This document shows positions 8,437-16,475 of a DNA stretch of 64,000 nucleotides, in pieces; position 1 is the first letter of the stretch, and every line of letters starts with the position of its first letter. The translations under genes were made by a program, and so were the position numbers. The stretch comes from Gemmobacter lutimaris. Its GTDB lineage: Bacteria; Pseudomonadota; Alphaproteobacteria; Rhodobacterales; Rhodobacteraceae. The stretch is from the NCBI RefSeq assembly GCF_003570715.1, contig NZ_QXXQ01000002.1:186001-250000 (forward strand). Reading direction: 5' to 3'. The notes below the pieces were generated by a model, which did no database searches, was not told where the DNA came from, and saw only the letters and a list, made by a program, of their open reading frames with translations.

Positions 8437-10131
8437 TCAGATGCCGGTCACGGTGACCGAGGTGTTGGGTTCCAGCCGGACGGTGCCGATCTTGCGGATA
8501 TGGCTTTCGATCACATCCCAGATCTGCGGACCTTCGGTGTCCTGATTGACCGAGGCCCAGCCTGCGACCGTGTAGGATTTCGCGGCGTCGATGGCCTCGC
8601 CGGTATCGGTCAGCGCGAGGTTGGAAATGCGGCTGCCGATCGGTTTGGACACGTCGATCGTGTAGGCAAGCCCGCCGACGCGCACCATGTCACCGCCCTG
8701 TTGATAGTAGGGGTCGGTGTTGAACAGGTTGTCGGCCACATCCTCCATCACCGTTTTCAGCGTCTCGCCGGTCATTTCGGTGCGGTAGCACTGGCCATAG
8801 GTCATCGAGGTGACGTTGTGGATGTCCTCGCGGGTGATGGCGTCGCCGGGCAGCAGGGTGGTGCCCCAGCGGACGCCGGGGCTGAGCGCGATCTGCGCGT
8901 CCCGCTCTGACCGCACGGCGTCGCAGATCAGGTCATCCCACGAGCCGTTGAAATTGCCGCGCCGATACAGCAGGCTTTCGGTGGTGCCGATCTTTTCTTC
9001 CAGCTGAGCCTTGAAGGGCGCGCGTTCGGCGTCGATCAGCGCGGCCATGTCGGCGTCGGGCGTGATGACATCCGAGAAAATCGGGATCAGCTTGTGGCGG
9101 AAGCCCATCATCCGGCCATCGCGCACATCCAGATCGATGCGGCTGACGAACTTGCCGTTGGAGCCGGAGGCGATGAGGATGGTGTCGCCCACGATCACCG
9201 GCTCGGGCACGGCGTCATGGGTGTGGCCGGTCAGGATCACGTCGATGCCCTTGACGCGGGAAATCATCTTGCGATCCACGTCAAAGCCGTTGTGCGACAG
9301 GCAGACCACCAGATCCACGCCCTCGGCGCGGACCTCATCCACCACCTCCTGCATGCGTTCCTCGCGGATGCCGAAGCTGTATTCGGGGAACATCCAGCCG
9401 GGGTTGGCGATAGGCATGTAAGGGAAGGCCTGACCGATGACCGCGATGCGCAGGCCACCCTTTTCAAAGATCTTGTAGGGCTCGAAAGCCGGTTCGTCCC
9501 ATTCCTGATCAAAGATATTGGCGCCGAGGAAGGGGAATTTGAGCTGGCTTTCCACGATCTCTTTCACGCGGTCGGTGCCATAGGTCCATTCCCAGTGGCT
9601 CGTCATCGCATCGACGCCCAGCGCGTTCATCACGTTCACCATGTCCTGACCCTTGGTCATGAACGAGGTCATGGAGCCGTGCCATGTATCGCCGCCATCC
9701 AGCAGGATCGAATCGGGTCGCGCGGCACGGATCGCCTTCACCACGGTCGCCACGCGATCCATGCCGCCCATGCGGCCGTAACCCTTGGCCAGAGCGGTGA
9801 AATCCTCGTAGGTCAGGGCATAGGCCTCGGGCGCGCCGGGCTGGATGTTGAACATCTTCAGGAAATCGGTGCCGGTGACATGTGGCACTTGCCCGCGCGC
9901 ATCGCCGACGCCCAGATTGATCTCGGGTTCGCGGAAGAAGATCGGCTTCAGTTGCGCGTGGATGTCGGTCACATGGATCAGCGTCACATTGCCGAAATCG
10001 TCGAACTGCAAAAGCTGATCCTGGGTCAGCGCCTGTTGCGCCGCCAGTTTCGACCAGTTGCCGAAACCCGACAAACCATAGATCGCCGAGGCCGCCACTG
10101 ACGCCTGAAGGAATTCCCTGCGGGTGATCAT
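8437..10131 (-). CDS. soxB: SoxB, di-manganese sulfate thiol esterase (thiosulfohydrolase)
   Basis: SoxB hydrolyses the terminal sulfonate from SoxY-cysteine-S-thiosulfonate, releasing sulfate. The 564-residue protein has a Tat leader (ITRREFLQAS). It belongs to the 5'-nucleotidase/metallophosphoesterase family, with metal motifs HVTDIHAQ, DGGDTWHGS, LSHNGFD and ILTGHTHD. A C-terminal 5'-nucleotidase-like domain follows from about residue 390. Length is standard. It lies 121 bases downstream of soxA and 23 bases upstream of soxC, inside the leftward sox operon. Confidence 0.97.
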   Translation of the reverse strand: MITRREFLQASVAASAIYGLSGFGNWSKLAAQQALTQDQLLQFDDFGNVTLIHVTDIHAQLKPIFFREPEINLGVGDARGQVPHVTGTDFLKMFNIQPGAPEAYALTYEDFTALAKGYGRMGGMDRVATVVKAIRAARPDSILLDGGDTWHGSMTSFMTKGQDMVNVMNALGVDAMTSHWEWTYGTDRVKEIVESQLKFPFLGANIFDQEWDEPAFEPYKIFEKGGLRIAVIGQAFPYMPIANPGWMFPEYSFGIREERMQEVVDEVRAEGVDLVVCLSHNGFDVDRKMISRVKGIDVILTGHTHDAVPEPVIVGDTILIASGSNGKFVSRIDLDVRDGRMMGFRHKLIPIFSDVITPDADMAALIDAERAPFKAQLEEKIGTTESLLYRRGNFNGSWDDLICDAVRSERDAQIALSPGVRWGTTLLPGDAITREDIHNVTSMTYGQCYRTEMTGETLKTVMEDVADNLFNTDPYYQQGGDMVRVGGLAYTIDVSKPIGSRISNLALTDTGEAIDAAKSYTVAGWASVNQDTEGPQIWDVIESHIRKIGTVRLEPNTSVTVTGI

Positions 10132-10252
10132 CCGCCACTCTCCTGCTTTCGGACAAAACGAAACCGCCGCGCGGAAAGCGCGTCAGGCCGGTTGCCCTGT
10201 CGGTAAATTGCCAAACGAATGCCCGCGCCCGGCAAGGGGCGCGGGAAAGCGG

Positions 10253-11119
10253 TCAGTGACGGACGGAAACGCCCTCGACCGAAAGCCCGTTGCCGCGCGA
10301 GGCGACGTAAAGCTCCAGCGCCTTGAACTCGTCCGAACCGGCCTTGAAAGTTTCGGCGCGGGTGTCGCGGACGCAGCCCACAAACCGCTGCTGGGCGGAG
10401 ACCATGCCCGCATCCTTCAGGCGGTAGGTCGGGAAGCCGTTGATCTGCCCCTGACTCAGGTGGTCGGCGCGGATCATCTGGCCGTAGTGGTCTTCGTGGC
10501 AATTGGCGCAGGACATCTCAAGCTGCCCGTAACGGGTGTAGTAGATTTCCTTGCCCTTTTCCCAGAAGGGAGCGGCAGCGCCGTCGATCTTGACGTTGAC
10601 GATCTGGCCGCGCGACTGCATCGAGATGACCGACAGCATATCTTTCATCTCGTTCGAGGTGGTGCCCCATTTCTCAAGGCCCATACGCTCGGTCACGCAG
10701 TTGTTGATGTAATCTTCCATGATCATCAACTTGCCCGACTTTTCGTCCACGCGCGGCATGACGGCCCGCAAGCCGGCCATGCTTTCCGGCCCCTGATGGC
10801 AGCCCGCACAGGATTCGCCGTTCTTGCCGATGGTGGCGTTCCAGCGGTCCACGCCGCGATCGTAGAAGACCATTGCGGGGTTGTCGAAGTCGTCCTTCTG
10901 AAGCGCCCGCGTCTCGTCCTCGCGGAACAGCCAGCCGGAATAGATCGTGTCCAGATGGCCCTTCAGGAATTCCGGTGCCGCGGTCTGGGTCACGAAGTCG
11001 ATGGTGCCGTCATCGGTTTCCACCGACAGCGTGTCTTCCGCCGGATCGGCCATCGCCATGCCCGTGAGGGCAAGGCCGAGGGCCGTGGCGGCCAGCCAGG
11101 TCGCTTTGCGCTGCTGCAT
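10253..11119 (-). CDS. soxA: SoxA, diheme cytochrome c of the SoxAX complex
   Basis: SoxA with SoxX joins thiosulfate oxidatively to the SoxY cysteine in the periplasm. The 288-residue protein has a signal peptide (about 1-24), heme sites CAGCH (104-108) and CANCH (204-208), and the catalytic Cys in FVGCVRDTR (C249), which in homologues ligates heme 2 as a persulfide. C141 is a plausible distal ligand of heme 1. It is therefore the diheme SoxA type. soxZ is 35 bases upstream and soxB 121 bases downstream. Confidence 0.96.
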   Translation of the reverse strand: MQQRKATWLAATALGLALTGMAMADPAEDTLSVETDDGTIDFVTQTAAPEFLKGHLDTIYSGWLFREDETRALQKDDFDNPAMVFYDRGVDRWNATIGKNGESCAGCHQGPESMAGLRAVMPRVDEKSGKLMIMEDYINNCVTERMGLEKWGTTSNEMKDMLSVISMQSRGQIVNVKIDGAAAPFWEKGKEIYYTRYGQLEMSCANCHEDHYGQMIRADHLSQGQINGFPTYRLKDAGMVSAQQRFVGCVRDTRAETFKAGSDEFKALELYVASRGNGLSVEGVSVRH

Positions 11120-11154
11120 GATCTCTCCTCCCCGAAATCTCTGTGGCTGCGCGA

Positions 11155-11484
11155 TCAGGCGACTTCGATGGGCTTCACGTCCTCGTAGACGGAGCCATCG
11201 TCGTCATACCAGGTGAACTTGAACTCGCCTGCCGCATCGACCTTTGCGTCGAATTCGAAATAGGGGTTCGTCGAAACGGCCGGGTCGATGGCCACGTCGA
11301 TCACGTTCACGCCGTTCAGATCGCAGGTGAAGCGATTGATGATCGAACGCGGGATCAGCTTGCCGTCGGCATCCTTGCGCTGCCCCGATTCCATCTTGTG
11401 CGAGATCAGCGCCTTGATGGTGACCACATCGCCCGCCTTGGCCGATTTGGGAACCTTCACGCGCGGTTTTGCATCATTTGCCAT
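11155..11484 (-). CDS. soxZ: SoxZ, carrier-complex scaffold protein
   Basis: This 109-residue immunoglobulin-fold protein lacks its own signal peptide, as SoxZ proteins do. It is expected to be co-exported with Tat-dependent SoxY. It forms the SoxYZ heterodimer that carries sulfur intermediates. The TWYDDDGSVYED strand near the C-terminus and the VTIKALISHKMESG segment are typical. It begins 25 bases after soxY. Confidence 0.95.
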   Translation of the reverse strand: MANDAKPRVKVPKSAKAGDVVTIKALISHKMESGQRKDADGKLIPRSIINRFTCDLNGVNVIDVAIDPAVSTNPYFEFDAKVDAAGEFKFTWYDDDGSVYEDVKPIEVA

Positions 11485-11509
11485 TGTCGTGTTCCTCCTG
11501 TTCCCTGCC

Positions 11510-11932
11510 TCAGCCGCCGCAGCCGCCGATGGTGACCTTCACGGTCGCCTGCGCCTGCTTGATCGAGCCGTCAGCCATTTTCGCCAGCGCCACCACATCC
11601 TGCGTTTTCGCAAGGCGGATGCGGGTCGCTGCCATCTGGCTGCCCGCCGCCGGGCCGAAGGTGAAGGTGGCTACGGCCGGTTCCGGGTTGCCGGTGGCCA
11701 GCAGCATGATCGCCACCGCGCCGGGGGCGCTGACGGAAACCGGAACGGTATTGCCGTTCTCGGCGATTTCCGGGGCGGTCAGGGTGATGCCGTCGGTGCC
11801 GGGGGCCGCGCCGCCGGTGAAGGCATTGGTCAGCTCTTCCGTGGTGGCGGCAAGTGCCGCGCCGGGCATCGCCACGGCCGCAAGCCCGCCGAGACCGACC
11901 CACAGGGCTTCGCGTCTGGAAAGGTTCATCAT
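11510..11932 (-). CDS. soxY: SoxY, sulfur carrier protein with GGCGG arm
   Basis: SoxY is the covalent carrier of all pathway intermediates. The 140-residue protein has a Tat leader (LSRREALWVGLGG) and ends with the diagnostic swinging-arm motif GGCGG (Cys138 holds the substrate). Two in-frame ATG codons (11932, 11929) are adjacent; either gives the same leader. soxX lies 31 bases upstream, soxZ 25 bases downstream. Confidence 0.97.
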   Translation of the reverse strand: MMNLSRREALWVGLGGLAAVAMPGAALAATTEELTNAFTGGAAPGTDGITLTAPEIAENGNTVPVSVSAPGAVAIMLLATGNPEPAVATFTFGPAAGSQMAATRIRLAKTQDVVALAKMADGSIKQAQATVKVTIGGCGG

Positions 11933-11963
11933 GATCTCCTCAAACTTCTCGGGGCCGGTCCGT

Positions 11964-12437
11964 TCACTCTTTCAGAGTGACGAGATAGGCCACCACATCC
12001 TCGATCTGTGCGGCATTCAGGATCGGCGGCAACTCGCCCTCGGCGGCCTTGCCGGTGTAGCCGTTGCCGGGCCGGATGAAGCCGTCGGTCTTGTAGAAAG
12101 CGGGCATGAACGAACCGTCGAAGGTCATCTTCGCATTGGCGACGATGCCGCGCAGCTGTGCCTCGCTGTAGCGGTCGGCCACGCCATCCAGCGGCGGCGC
12201 GATATTGCCGGGGAACTGCACATCCGGCAGGGCGCCAACGACGTGGCAGGCCACGCAATTGCCCAGCGCGTTGGTCGTCATCACCTTCACCCCCTCTTCG
12301 GGGTTGCCCGGATTGCCGGTCAGCGATTGTGCGACGGCTCCCTCTTCAAAAACCACGTCCTTCGGCGCGGTATCGCTGAAGGCGGGCGTCGCGGCGGCCA
12401 GTGCCAGCAGCGTCGCCTGCACGAGGTGGCGTGTCAT
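11964..12437 (-). CDS. soxX: SoxX, monoheme cytochrome c of SoxAX
   Basis: This 157-residue periplasmic cytochrome has a signal peptide (about 1-21), one heme site CVACH (61-65) and a likely Met ligand in GSFMPAF. It takes electrons from SoxA. It is the first structural gene after the 127-base soxW-soxX gap, which holds AT-rich palindromes and is the expected site of a SoxR-controlled promoter. Confidence 0.95.
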   Translation of the reverse strand: MTRHLVQATLLALAAATPAFSDTAPKDVVFEEGAVAQSLTGNPGNPEEGVKVMTTNALGNCVACHVVGALPDVQFPGNIAPPLDGVADRYSEAQLRGIVANAKMTFDGSFMPAFYKTDGFIRPGNGYTGKAAEGELPPILNAAQIEDVVAYLVTLKE

Positions 12438-12505
12438 TGCGATCCTCCCTGATCTCTCCCTGACTCGGACGATAGCGCCGGTATGCGCGAGGATGCAATA
12501 GATTT

Positions 12506-12546
12506 ATATGTATTCTTGAATATTCATATCTTTCTGCATTGCAGAA
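12506..12546. promoter_or_regulatory. Palindromic AT-rich region upstream of soxX (candidate SoxR operator/promoter)
   Basis: The soxW-soxX gap contains two symmetric elements. The first is an imperfect 24-base inverted repeat at 12506-12529 with ATATG/CATAT outer arms. The second is a perfect 15-base palindrome at 12532-12546, TTCTGCA-T-TGCAGAA. This is one of the most AT-rich spots in the sox island. In Paracoccus pantotrophus SoxR binds the soxW-soxX and soxS-soxV gaps (established), so this is a good operator candidate. The second palindrome could instead be an RNA hairpin ending the soxVW transcript. Confidence 0.5.
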
Positions 12547-12564
12547 GCCGCGCCGCAGCGCGCG

Positions 12565-13128
12565 TCAGTTGGCCGGAGCCATGCGGCTGGCCAGATATTT
12601 CTGAAAATGTTCTCCATTTTCATAGCCATGGTCACGCACCCAGGTCAGCAGGGCCTCGGTGGTGCCCTTGCCGAAGGCGCCGGGCATCAGCGCGACAGAG
12701 GCTTCAGCCGCCTTCTGGCCCTCGGGCACCTGTTCGGGAAGGAAGATCATCGTGGGTGTGAACATCACCCCCCAGCGCACCGCCATGTCCTTTTCCGGCA
12801 GCACGGTGCCATCGAAATCCGTCACCTCGACATCGCCGAACAGGTTCATCTGGACGACAAAATACGATTCGCGGATCAGCGCGTCGATGGCGGGATCGGG
12901 GAAGACTTCCTCGTGCATCTTGGTGCAATAGATGCAGCCGCGTTGTTCCACGATGACCAGCAGGCGCTTGCCCTCGGTGTTGGCCTCCGACAGATCCTCG
13001 CGCAGATCCTTGAAAGTCTCGCGCAGCCAGTCAGGCTTGTGCAGCCCGTCGTCGCCGATCTCGACCGCAAGGGCAGGGGCGGCAAGCGGCAGCAGGGCAA
13101 GGGCGACAGTGGCAAGCATACGGCGCAT
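12565..13128 (-). CDS. soxW: SoxW, periplasmic thioredoxin
   Basis: This 187-residue secreted thioredoxin-fold protein has the redox motif GCIYC about 50 residues after the start of the mature domain. It has a signal peptide (MRRMLATVALALLPLAAPALA). The start at 13128 is preceded by AAGGAG; an in-frame ATG at 13143 would place that site inside the gene. It receives electrons from SoxV across the membrane to keep periplasmic Sox thiols reduced (family knowledge). It lies 11 bases downstream of soxV. Confidence 0.93.
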   Translation of the reverse strand: MRRMLATVALALLPLAAPALAVEIGDDGLHKPDWLRETFKDLREDLSEANTEGKRLLVIVEQRGCIYCTKMHEEVFPDPAIDALIRESYFVVQMNLFGDVEVTDFDGTVLPEKDMAVRWGVMFTPTMIFLPEQVPEGQKAAEASVALMPGAFGKGTTEALLTWVRDHGYENGEHFQKYLASRMAPAN

Positions 13129-13139
13129 GGAGTGCTCCT

Positions 13140-13880
13140 TCATTTCAATGTCGCGGACCAGTCGAAGTTGCGGATCAGCCAGTCCGACAGGAATGTCACG
13201 GAATTGGTGGCAATCAGGATGGCAAACACCAACAACATCACTCCCATCACCTTTTCGACATAGCCCATAAGGTTGCGGTTGCGGGCAACCCAGCGCAGGA
13301 AGGGCTGCGCGAAGGCGGCGGCGATCACGAAGGGTGAGGTCATCGCCAGCCCGAAGGTCAGCACCAGCGCGGTGCCCTGCCACAGCGTGTCCTTGGTCGA
13401 GGCAATCAGCAGGATCGAGGCCAGCACCGGCCCGACACAGGCTGTCCAGCCAAAGCCGAAGGCAAGGCCCATCACATAGGCGCCGACCACGGTTTTCGGG
13501 TCGCCCTTGCTTTCCATCCGCGCCTCGCGCAGCAGGAAGGGGATGCGCAGCACGCCCAGAAAATGCAGGCCAAAGACGAAGATCACCGCCGCCGCCGCAT
13601 AGGTCAGCCATTCCTTCCACATGCGGAAGGCCTGCCCCGCCGCCGTGGCGCCAAGCCCCATCAGCCCGAAAATCGTGGTCACACCCAGCGCGAAAAACAG
13701 CGCCGAGATGAACAGTCGCCGTTGCGCGCCGGGCGCAATCTGGCCCTGTCCACGCAGTTCGGCCACTGACATGCCGCCCATGTAGCTGAAGTAGAAAGGC
13801 ACCATGGGCAGGATGCAGGGCGAGAAAAACGCCAGCAACCCGGCCAGTGCGGCCCCGCCGAAACTCACATCCGTCAGCAT
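13140..13880 (-). CDS. soxV: SoxV, CcdA-type membrane thiol transporter
   Basis: This 246-residue membrane protein has six hydrophobic segments. It carries the two CcdA-family redox cysteines in FFSPCILPMVP and GWTACVGP. It moves reducing equivalents from cytoplasmic thioredoxin to SoxW and SoxS. The start at 13880 has GGAGGAGG immediately upstream; the frame is open 13 codons further, but that extension has no ribosome site and lacks hydrophobic character. It is the first gene of the leftward sox operon. Confidence 0.94.
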   Translation of the reverse strand: MLTDVSFGGAALAGLLAFFSPCILPMVPFYFSYMGGMSVAELRGQGQIAPGAQRRLFISALFFALGVTTIFGLMGLGATAAGQAFRMWKEWLTYAAAAVIFVFGLHFLGVLRIPFLLREARMESKGDPKTVVGAYVMGLAFGFGWTACVGPVLASILLIASTKDTLWQGTALVLTFGLAMTSPFVIAAAFAQPFLRWVARNRNLMGYVEKVMGVMLLVFAILIATNSVTFLSDWLIRNFDWSATLK

Positions 13881-13930
13881 CCGCCTCCTCCCCGAAGCGC
13901 CGCTTGCCCAGAAGGGCATTTTCAGATTAG

Positions 13931-13961
13931 GATATTTCTATGCAACTATAGGGTTGTCAAC
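13931..13961. promoter_or_regulatory. Divergent soxV/soxS promoter region
   Basis: The 81-base gap between the soxV and soxS starts contains an AT-rich patch, including a CTATAG palindrome (13946-13951). A perfect TTGACA on the minus strand (13960-13955) could be the -35 box of soxV; a matching -10 around 13931-13938 is weak. An interrupted repeat CAAC/GTTG (13943-13946 and 13953-13956) overlaps it. By analogy with Paracoccus this gap should bind SoxR. The assignment rests on position and composition. Confidence 0.45.
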
Positions 13962-14327
13962 ATGACTCGTTCGGGCTTCTTGGCCGCGTTTGTGCTGTTC
14001 TGCGGCTGGGGCTCTGCCGCAGTGGCCGGGTTGAGCCTGCTGATGTTCGAACAGCCGGGCTGCATCTATTGTGCGCGCTGGACCGAGGATGTCGGCCCCG
14101 AATACCCGCTGACCGAAGAGGGGCGCGCGGCCCCGCTGACACGGATCGACCTTCATGCGGCGCTGCCGGAGGGTGTGCGGATCAACAGCGCCCCGATTTT
14201 CACCCCCACCTTCGTCCTTCTGTCCGATGGGGTGGAGGTCGGCCGGATCGAGGGTTATCCGGGCGAGGATTTCTTCTGGCCTCTGCTGGGTCAGCTTATC
14301 CGTGACGCGGAGCCGTCCGGGGGCTGA
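13962..14327 (+). CDS. soxS: SoxS, periplasmic thioredoxin-like protein
   Basis: This 121-residue protein has a signal peptide (about 1-22) and the thioredoxin motif GCIYC in the first 40 residues, the same motif as SoxW. Homologous SoxS reactivates oxidised SoxYZ and is needed for full Sox expression in Paracoccus (family knowledge). A short AGGG at 13950-13953 is the only ribosome-binding signal. It is divergent from soxV and upstream of soxR. Confidence 0.9.
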   Translation: MTRSGFLAAFVLFCGWGSAAVAGLSLLMFEQPGCIYCARWTEDVGPEYPLTEEGRAAPLTRIDLHAALPEGVRINSAPIFTPTFVLLSDGVEVGRIEGYPGEDFFWPLLGQLIRDAEPSGG

Positions 14328-14426
14328 GGCTGCGCCGCGTCGATTCGCGCCTAAAGTGCCGTTTCCTTCGGGATTCGGTTGCGGTAGCTGCCCGCTGGCG
14401 GCATTAAGGGCGGCAAGCGGATCTGG

Positions 14427-14777
14427 ATGTCGAAGTTGCGCGATGGCGAACAACAGGACCACGGCCTATCCCCCCTCCCCCCGTTGGAGGGGCTGGTCGT
14501 GCAGGCCGGTGAGGCGGCCAATTTTCTGAAGGCGCTGGGGCATGACGGGCGGCTGACCATCCTGTGTCATCTGGTGTCGGGTCCGAAAAGCGTGACCGAG
14601 CTTGAAAACCTGTTGTCCTCGCGGCAGGCTGTGGTCAGTCAGCAACTGGCGCGGCTGCGGCTGGAGGGGCTGGTCAGCGCGCGGCGGGACGGGCAGGCGA
14701 TCTATTATTCGATCCTCGATCCGCGGGTTGAAAGGATGCTCGGCCTGCTGGGGAGCATGTTCTGCAAGCCGGAGTGA
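14427..14777 (+). CDS. soxR: SoxR, ArsR-family persulfide-responsive repressor
   Basis: This 116-residue winged-helix repressor of the ArsR/SmtB family has its recognition helix around SRQAVVSQQLARLRL. Two cysteines, C47 (LTILCHL) and C113 (MFCKPE), are 66 residues apart. This matches the spacing of the dithiol sensor pair in SqrR/BigR/SoxR proteins, which form an internal sulfur bridge with sulfane sulfur and release DNA. The start codon is not well supported by a ribosome site; GTG codons further in (about codon 25) follow a GGAGG-like stretch and would give a shorter protein that keeps both cysteines. It likely controls soxV and soxX promoters. Confidence 0.9.
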   Translation: MSKLRDGEQQDHGLSPLPPLEGLVVQAGEAANFLKALGHDGRLTILCHLVSGPKSVTELENLLSSRQAVVSQQLARLRLEGLVSARRDGQAIYYSILDPRVERMLGLLGSMFCKPE

Positions 14778-14831
14778 CGCGGCAAGCCGCTGGCGCCCGC
14801 GCCGGGGCCGCAGCCAAGGGAGGAACCGGGA

Positions 14832-15878
14832 ATGGATGATCTGCCCTATGGGCTGCTTGCCGCGCTTGTGGGTCTGGCGGGCGGTGTCGTGCTGGGCCTT
14901 GCGGCCCGGCTGGGGGATTTCTGCACACTGGGGGCATTGGAAAGCGCGGCTTACGGCAAGGATGCCCGCCGCCTGCGGCTTTGGGGCATCGTTCTGGGCG
15001 TGGCGATCCTTGGCACGCAGTTCGGCGCGCTGGCCGGGCTGATCGACCTTTCCGCCACCTACTACCACAGCCTTGCCTGGAACCCGCTGGCCTCGGTCAT
15101 AGGCGGGCTGGTGTTCGGCTACGGCATGGCGATGGCGGGCAATTGCGGCTTCGGTGCACTGGTGCGTTTTGGCGGCGGTGATCTGCGGTCGCTGGTCGTC
15201 GTGGTCGTCATGGGTATCTTCGGGTTCGTCGCGCTGTCGGGGCCGCTGGCCCCGCTGCGTGTCGCCCTGTTTCCGCAGCCCGATGCTGCCGGGCCGCAGG
15301 GGATTGCCAATGACCTGCAAGGCTGGACCGGCCTGCCCGTCGCGGCAACGGCGGCGGTGCTGGGGCTGGCCTGTATCGGTTGGGCGCTGGCCCATCGCCC
15401 GCTGCGCGAACGCCCCGGCATGATTGCCTGGGGTGTGGCGGCCGGGCTGGCGGTGGTCTGGTGCTTTGCGGGCACGAGTTGGCTTTACGAGGCGAGCCTT
15501 GGGGCGGTGCAGGTGGAAAGCGCCTCTTTCACCGCGCCGGTGGGGCGCACGCTGATCTTCCTGATGACCTCGACCGCCGGGGGTATCACGTTCTCGGTTG
15601 GCTCGGTGCTTGGGGTGATGCTGGGGGCGCTGATCGGCTCGACCATCCGGGGCCTGTTCAAATGGGAAGCCTGCGAAGACCCGCGCGAGTTGGGCCGTCA
15701 GGTCGGCGGCGCGGTGCTGATGGGGATCGGCGGCGTGATCGCGCTGGGCTGTTCGGTCGGGCAGGGCGTCAGCGCCTTCGCCACGCTGGCATGGTCCGGC
15801 CCGGTGACGCTGGCCGCCATCGCCGCCGGGGCACTGCTGGGCCTGCGCCATCTGATCGCCGGTTACGAACCGGAGTGA
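14832..15878 (+). CDS. YeeE/YedE-family sulfur-compound transporter (SoxT-like), copy 2
   Basis: This 348-residue polytopic membrane protein has a GGGAGGAA ribosome site before the ATG. Family cysteine motifs are LGDFCTLGA, AGNCGFGALV and ALGCSVGQGV. It follows soxR by 54 bases in the same direction, so regulator and transporter are probably co-transcribed. Sequence is only distantly similar to the copy at 3005-4066; the two bracket the sox genes. A role in thiosulfate uptake or in delivering sulfur to the SoxR sensor is inferred from family and context. Confidence 0.85.
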   Translation: MDDLPYGLLAALVGLAGGVVLGLAARLGDFCTLGALESAAYGKDARRLRLWGIVLGVAILGTQFGALAGLIDLSATYYHSLAWNPLASVIGGLVFGYGMAMAGNCGFGALVRFGGGDLRSLVVVVVMGIFGFVALSGPLAPLRVALFPQPDAAGPQGIANDLQGWTGLPVAATAAVLGLACIGWALAHRPLRERPGMIAWGVAAGLAVVWCFAGTSWLYEASLGAVQVESASFTAPVGRTLIFLMTSTAGGITFSVGSVLGVMLGALIGSTIRGLFKWEACEDPRELGRQVGGAVLMGIGGVIALGCSVGQGVSAFATLAWSGPVTLAAIAAGALLGLRHLIAGYEPE

Positions 15879-15993
15879 TCGCCCGAAACCATCGTTGACA
15901 ATCGCGTGACCGGCCCGCCCGATCACCGCAAGGTTATCGCGTCGTCGCAAGTCGTGTTTATAGTGGGGGCATTCCAGCTAGGAGAGCCAGACA

Positions 15994-16428
15994 ATGAAAT
16001 TGACCACGCGCATTCTGACCCTTGGCCTGATCGTGGCCGGCGGCATGGCCTTCGCCGAGGGCGAGGCGACCGACCCCACGGTGAAAGCCCGGCAGGAGCT
16101 GATGAAAACCATCGGCGGCAATACAAAAGCCCTCGGCGATATGGCGGGCGGCAAGGCCGATTTCGATGCCGCCAAGGCCGAAGCTGCAAAGGCGGCGATT
16201 CTGGCCGCTTCGGCCGAGATCGCGGCGAAGTTTGAAACCAACGCAACCGACCCGGAAACCGAGGCGAAGCCGGAAATCTGGTCCAACTGGGATGATTTCG
16301 TCAGCAAGGCCGACGCGCTGAAAACCGCAGCCGGGGCGCTGGATGCGACCTCGCTGGACGGGGTGAAGGCTGGAATGGCTGGTGTCGGCGGTGCCTGCAA
16401 GGCCTGCCATACCGCCTATCGGATGTAA
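15994..16428 (+). CDS. Class II cytochrome c (c556 / c' type)
   Basis: This 144-residue periplasmic protein has a signal peptide (1-21). It has the hallmark of class II cytochromes: the heme site at the very C-terminus (CKACH, 135-139, followed by TAYRM) after a four-helix bundle. A Met in RQELMK (about residue 37) could be the sixth ligand, favouring a low-spin c556 over a five-coordinate c'. It has its own upstream region (115 bases, with AGGAGAG before the ATG). It could serve as a Sox electron acceptor replacing missing soxE, but that is only a positional guess. Confidence 0.85.
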   Translation: MKLTTRILTLGLIVAGGMAFAEGEATDPTVKARQELMKTIGGNTKALGDMAGGKADFDAAKAEAAKAAILAASAEIAAKFETNATDPETEAKPEIWSNWDDFVSKADALKTAAGALDATSLDGVKAGMAGVGGACKACHTAYRM

Positions 16429-16437
16429 CTTGCGGAT

Positions 16438-16461
16438 CGCCCGGCGCTTTTGGGCCGGGCG
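16438..16461. terminator. Hairpin between convergent cytochrome c and I78 genes
   Basis: An eight-base perfect stem, CGCCCGGC/GCCGGGCG, has an eight-base loop containing four T residues and is followed by a pyrimidine-rich tract. It starts 10 bases after the cytochrome stop and lies 15 bases from the end of the opposing gene, so it can serve both directions. Confidence 0.65.
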
Positions 16462-16475
16462 CTTCTCTGCTCTGG

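Noticed and set aside
14328-14426. Possible small gene between soxS and soxR
   Set aside because: The 99-base gap has no credible start with ribosome site and no conserved frame; it probably only separates the two genes.
16446-16460. Reading the cytochrome/I78 intergenic hairpin as an operator
   Set aside because: Its position between two converging stops and T-containing loop fit a terminator better.
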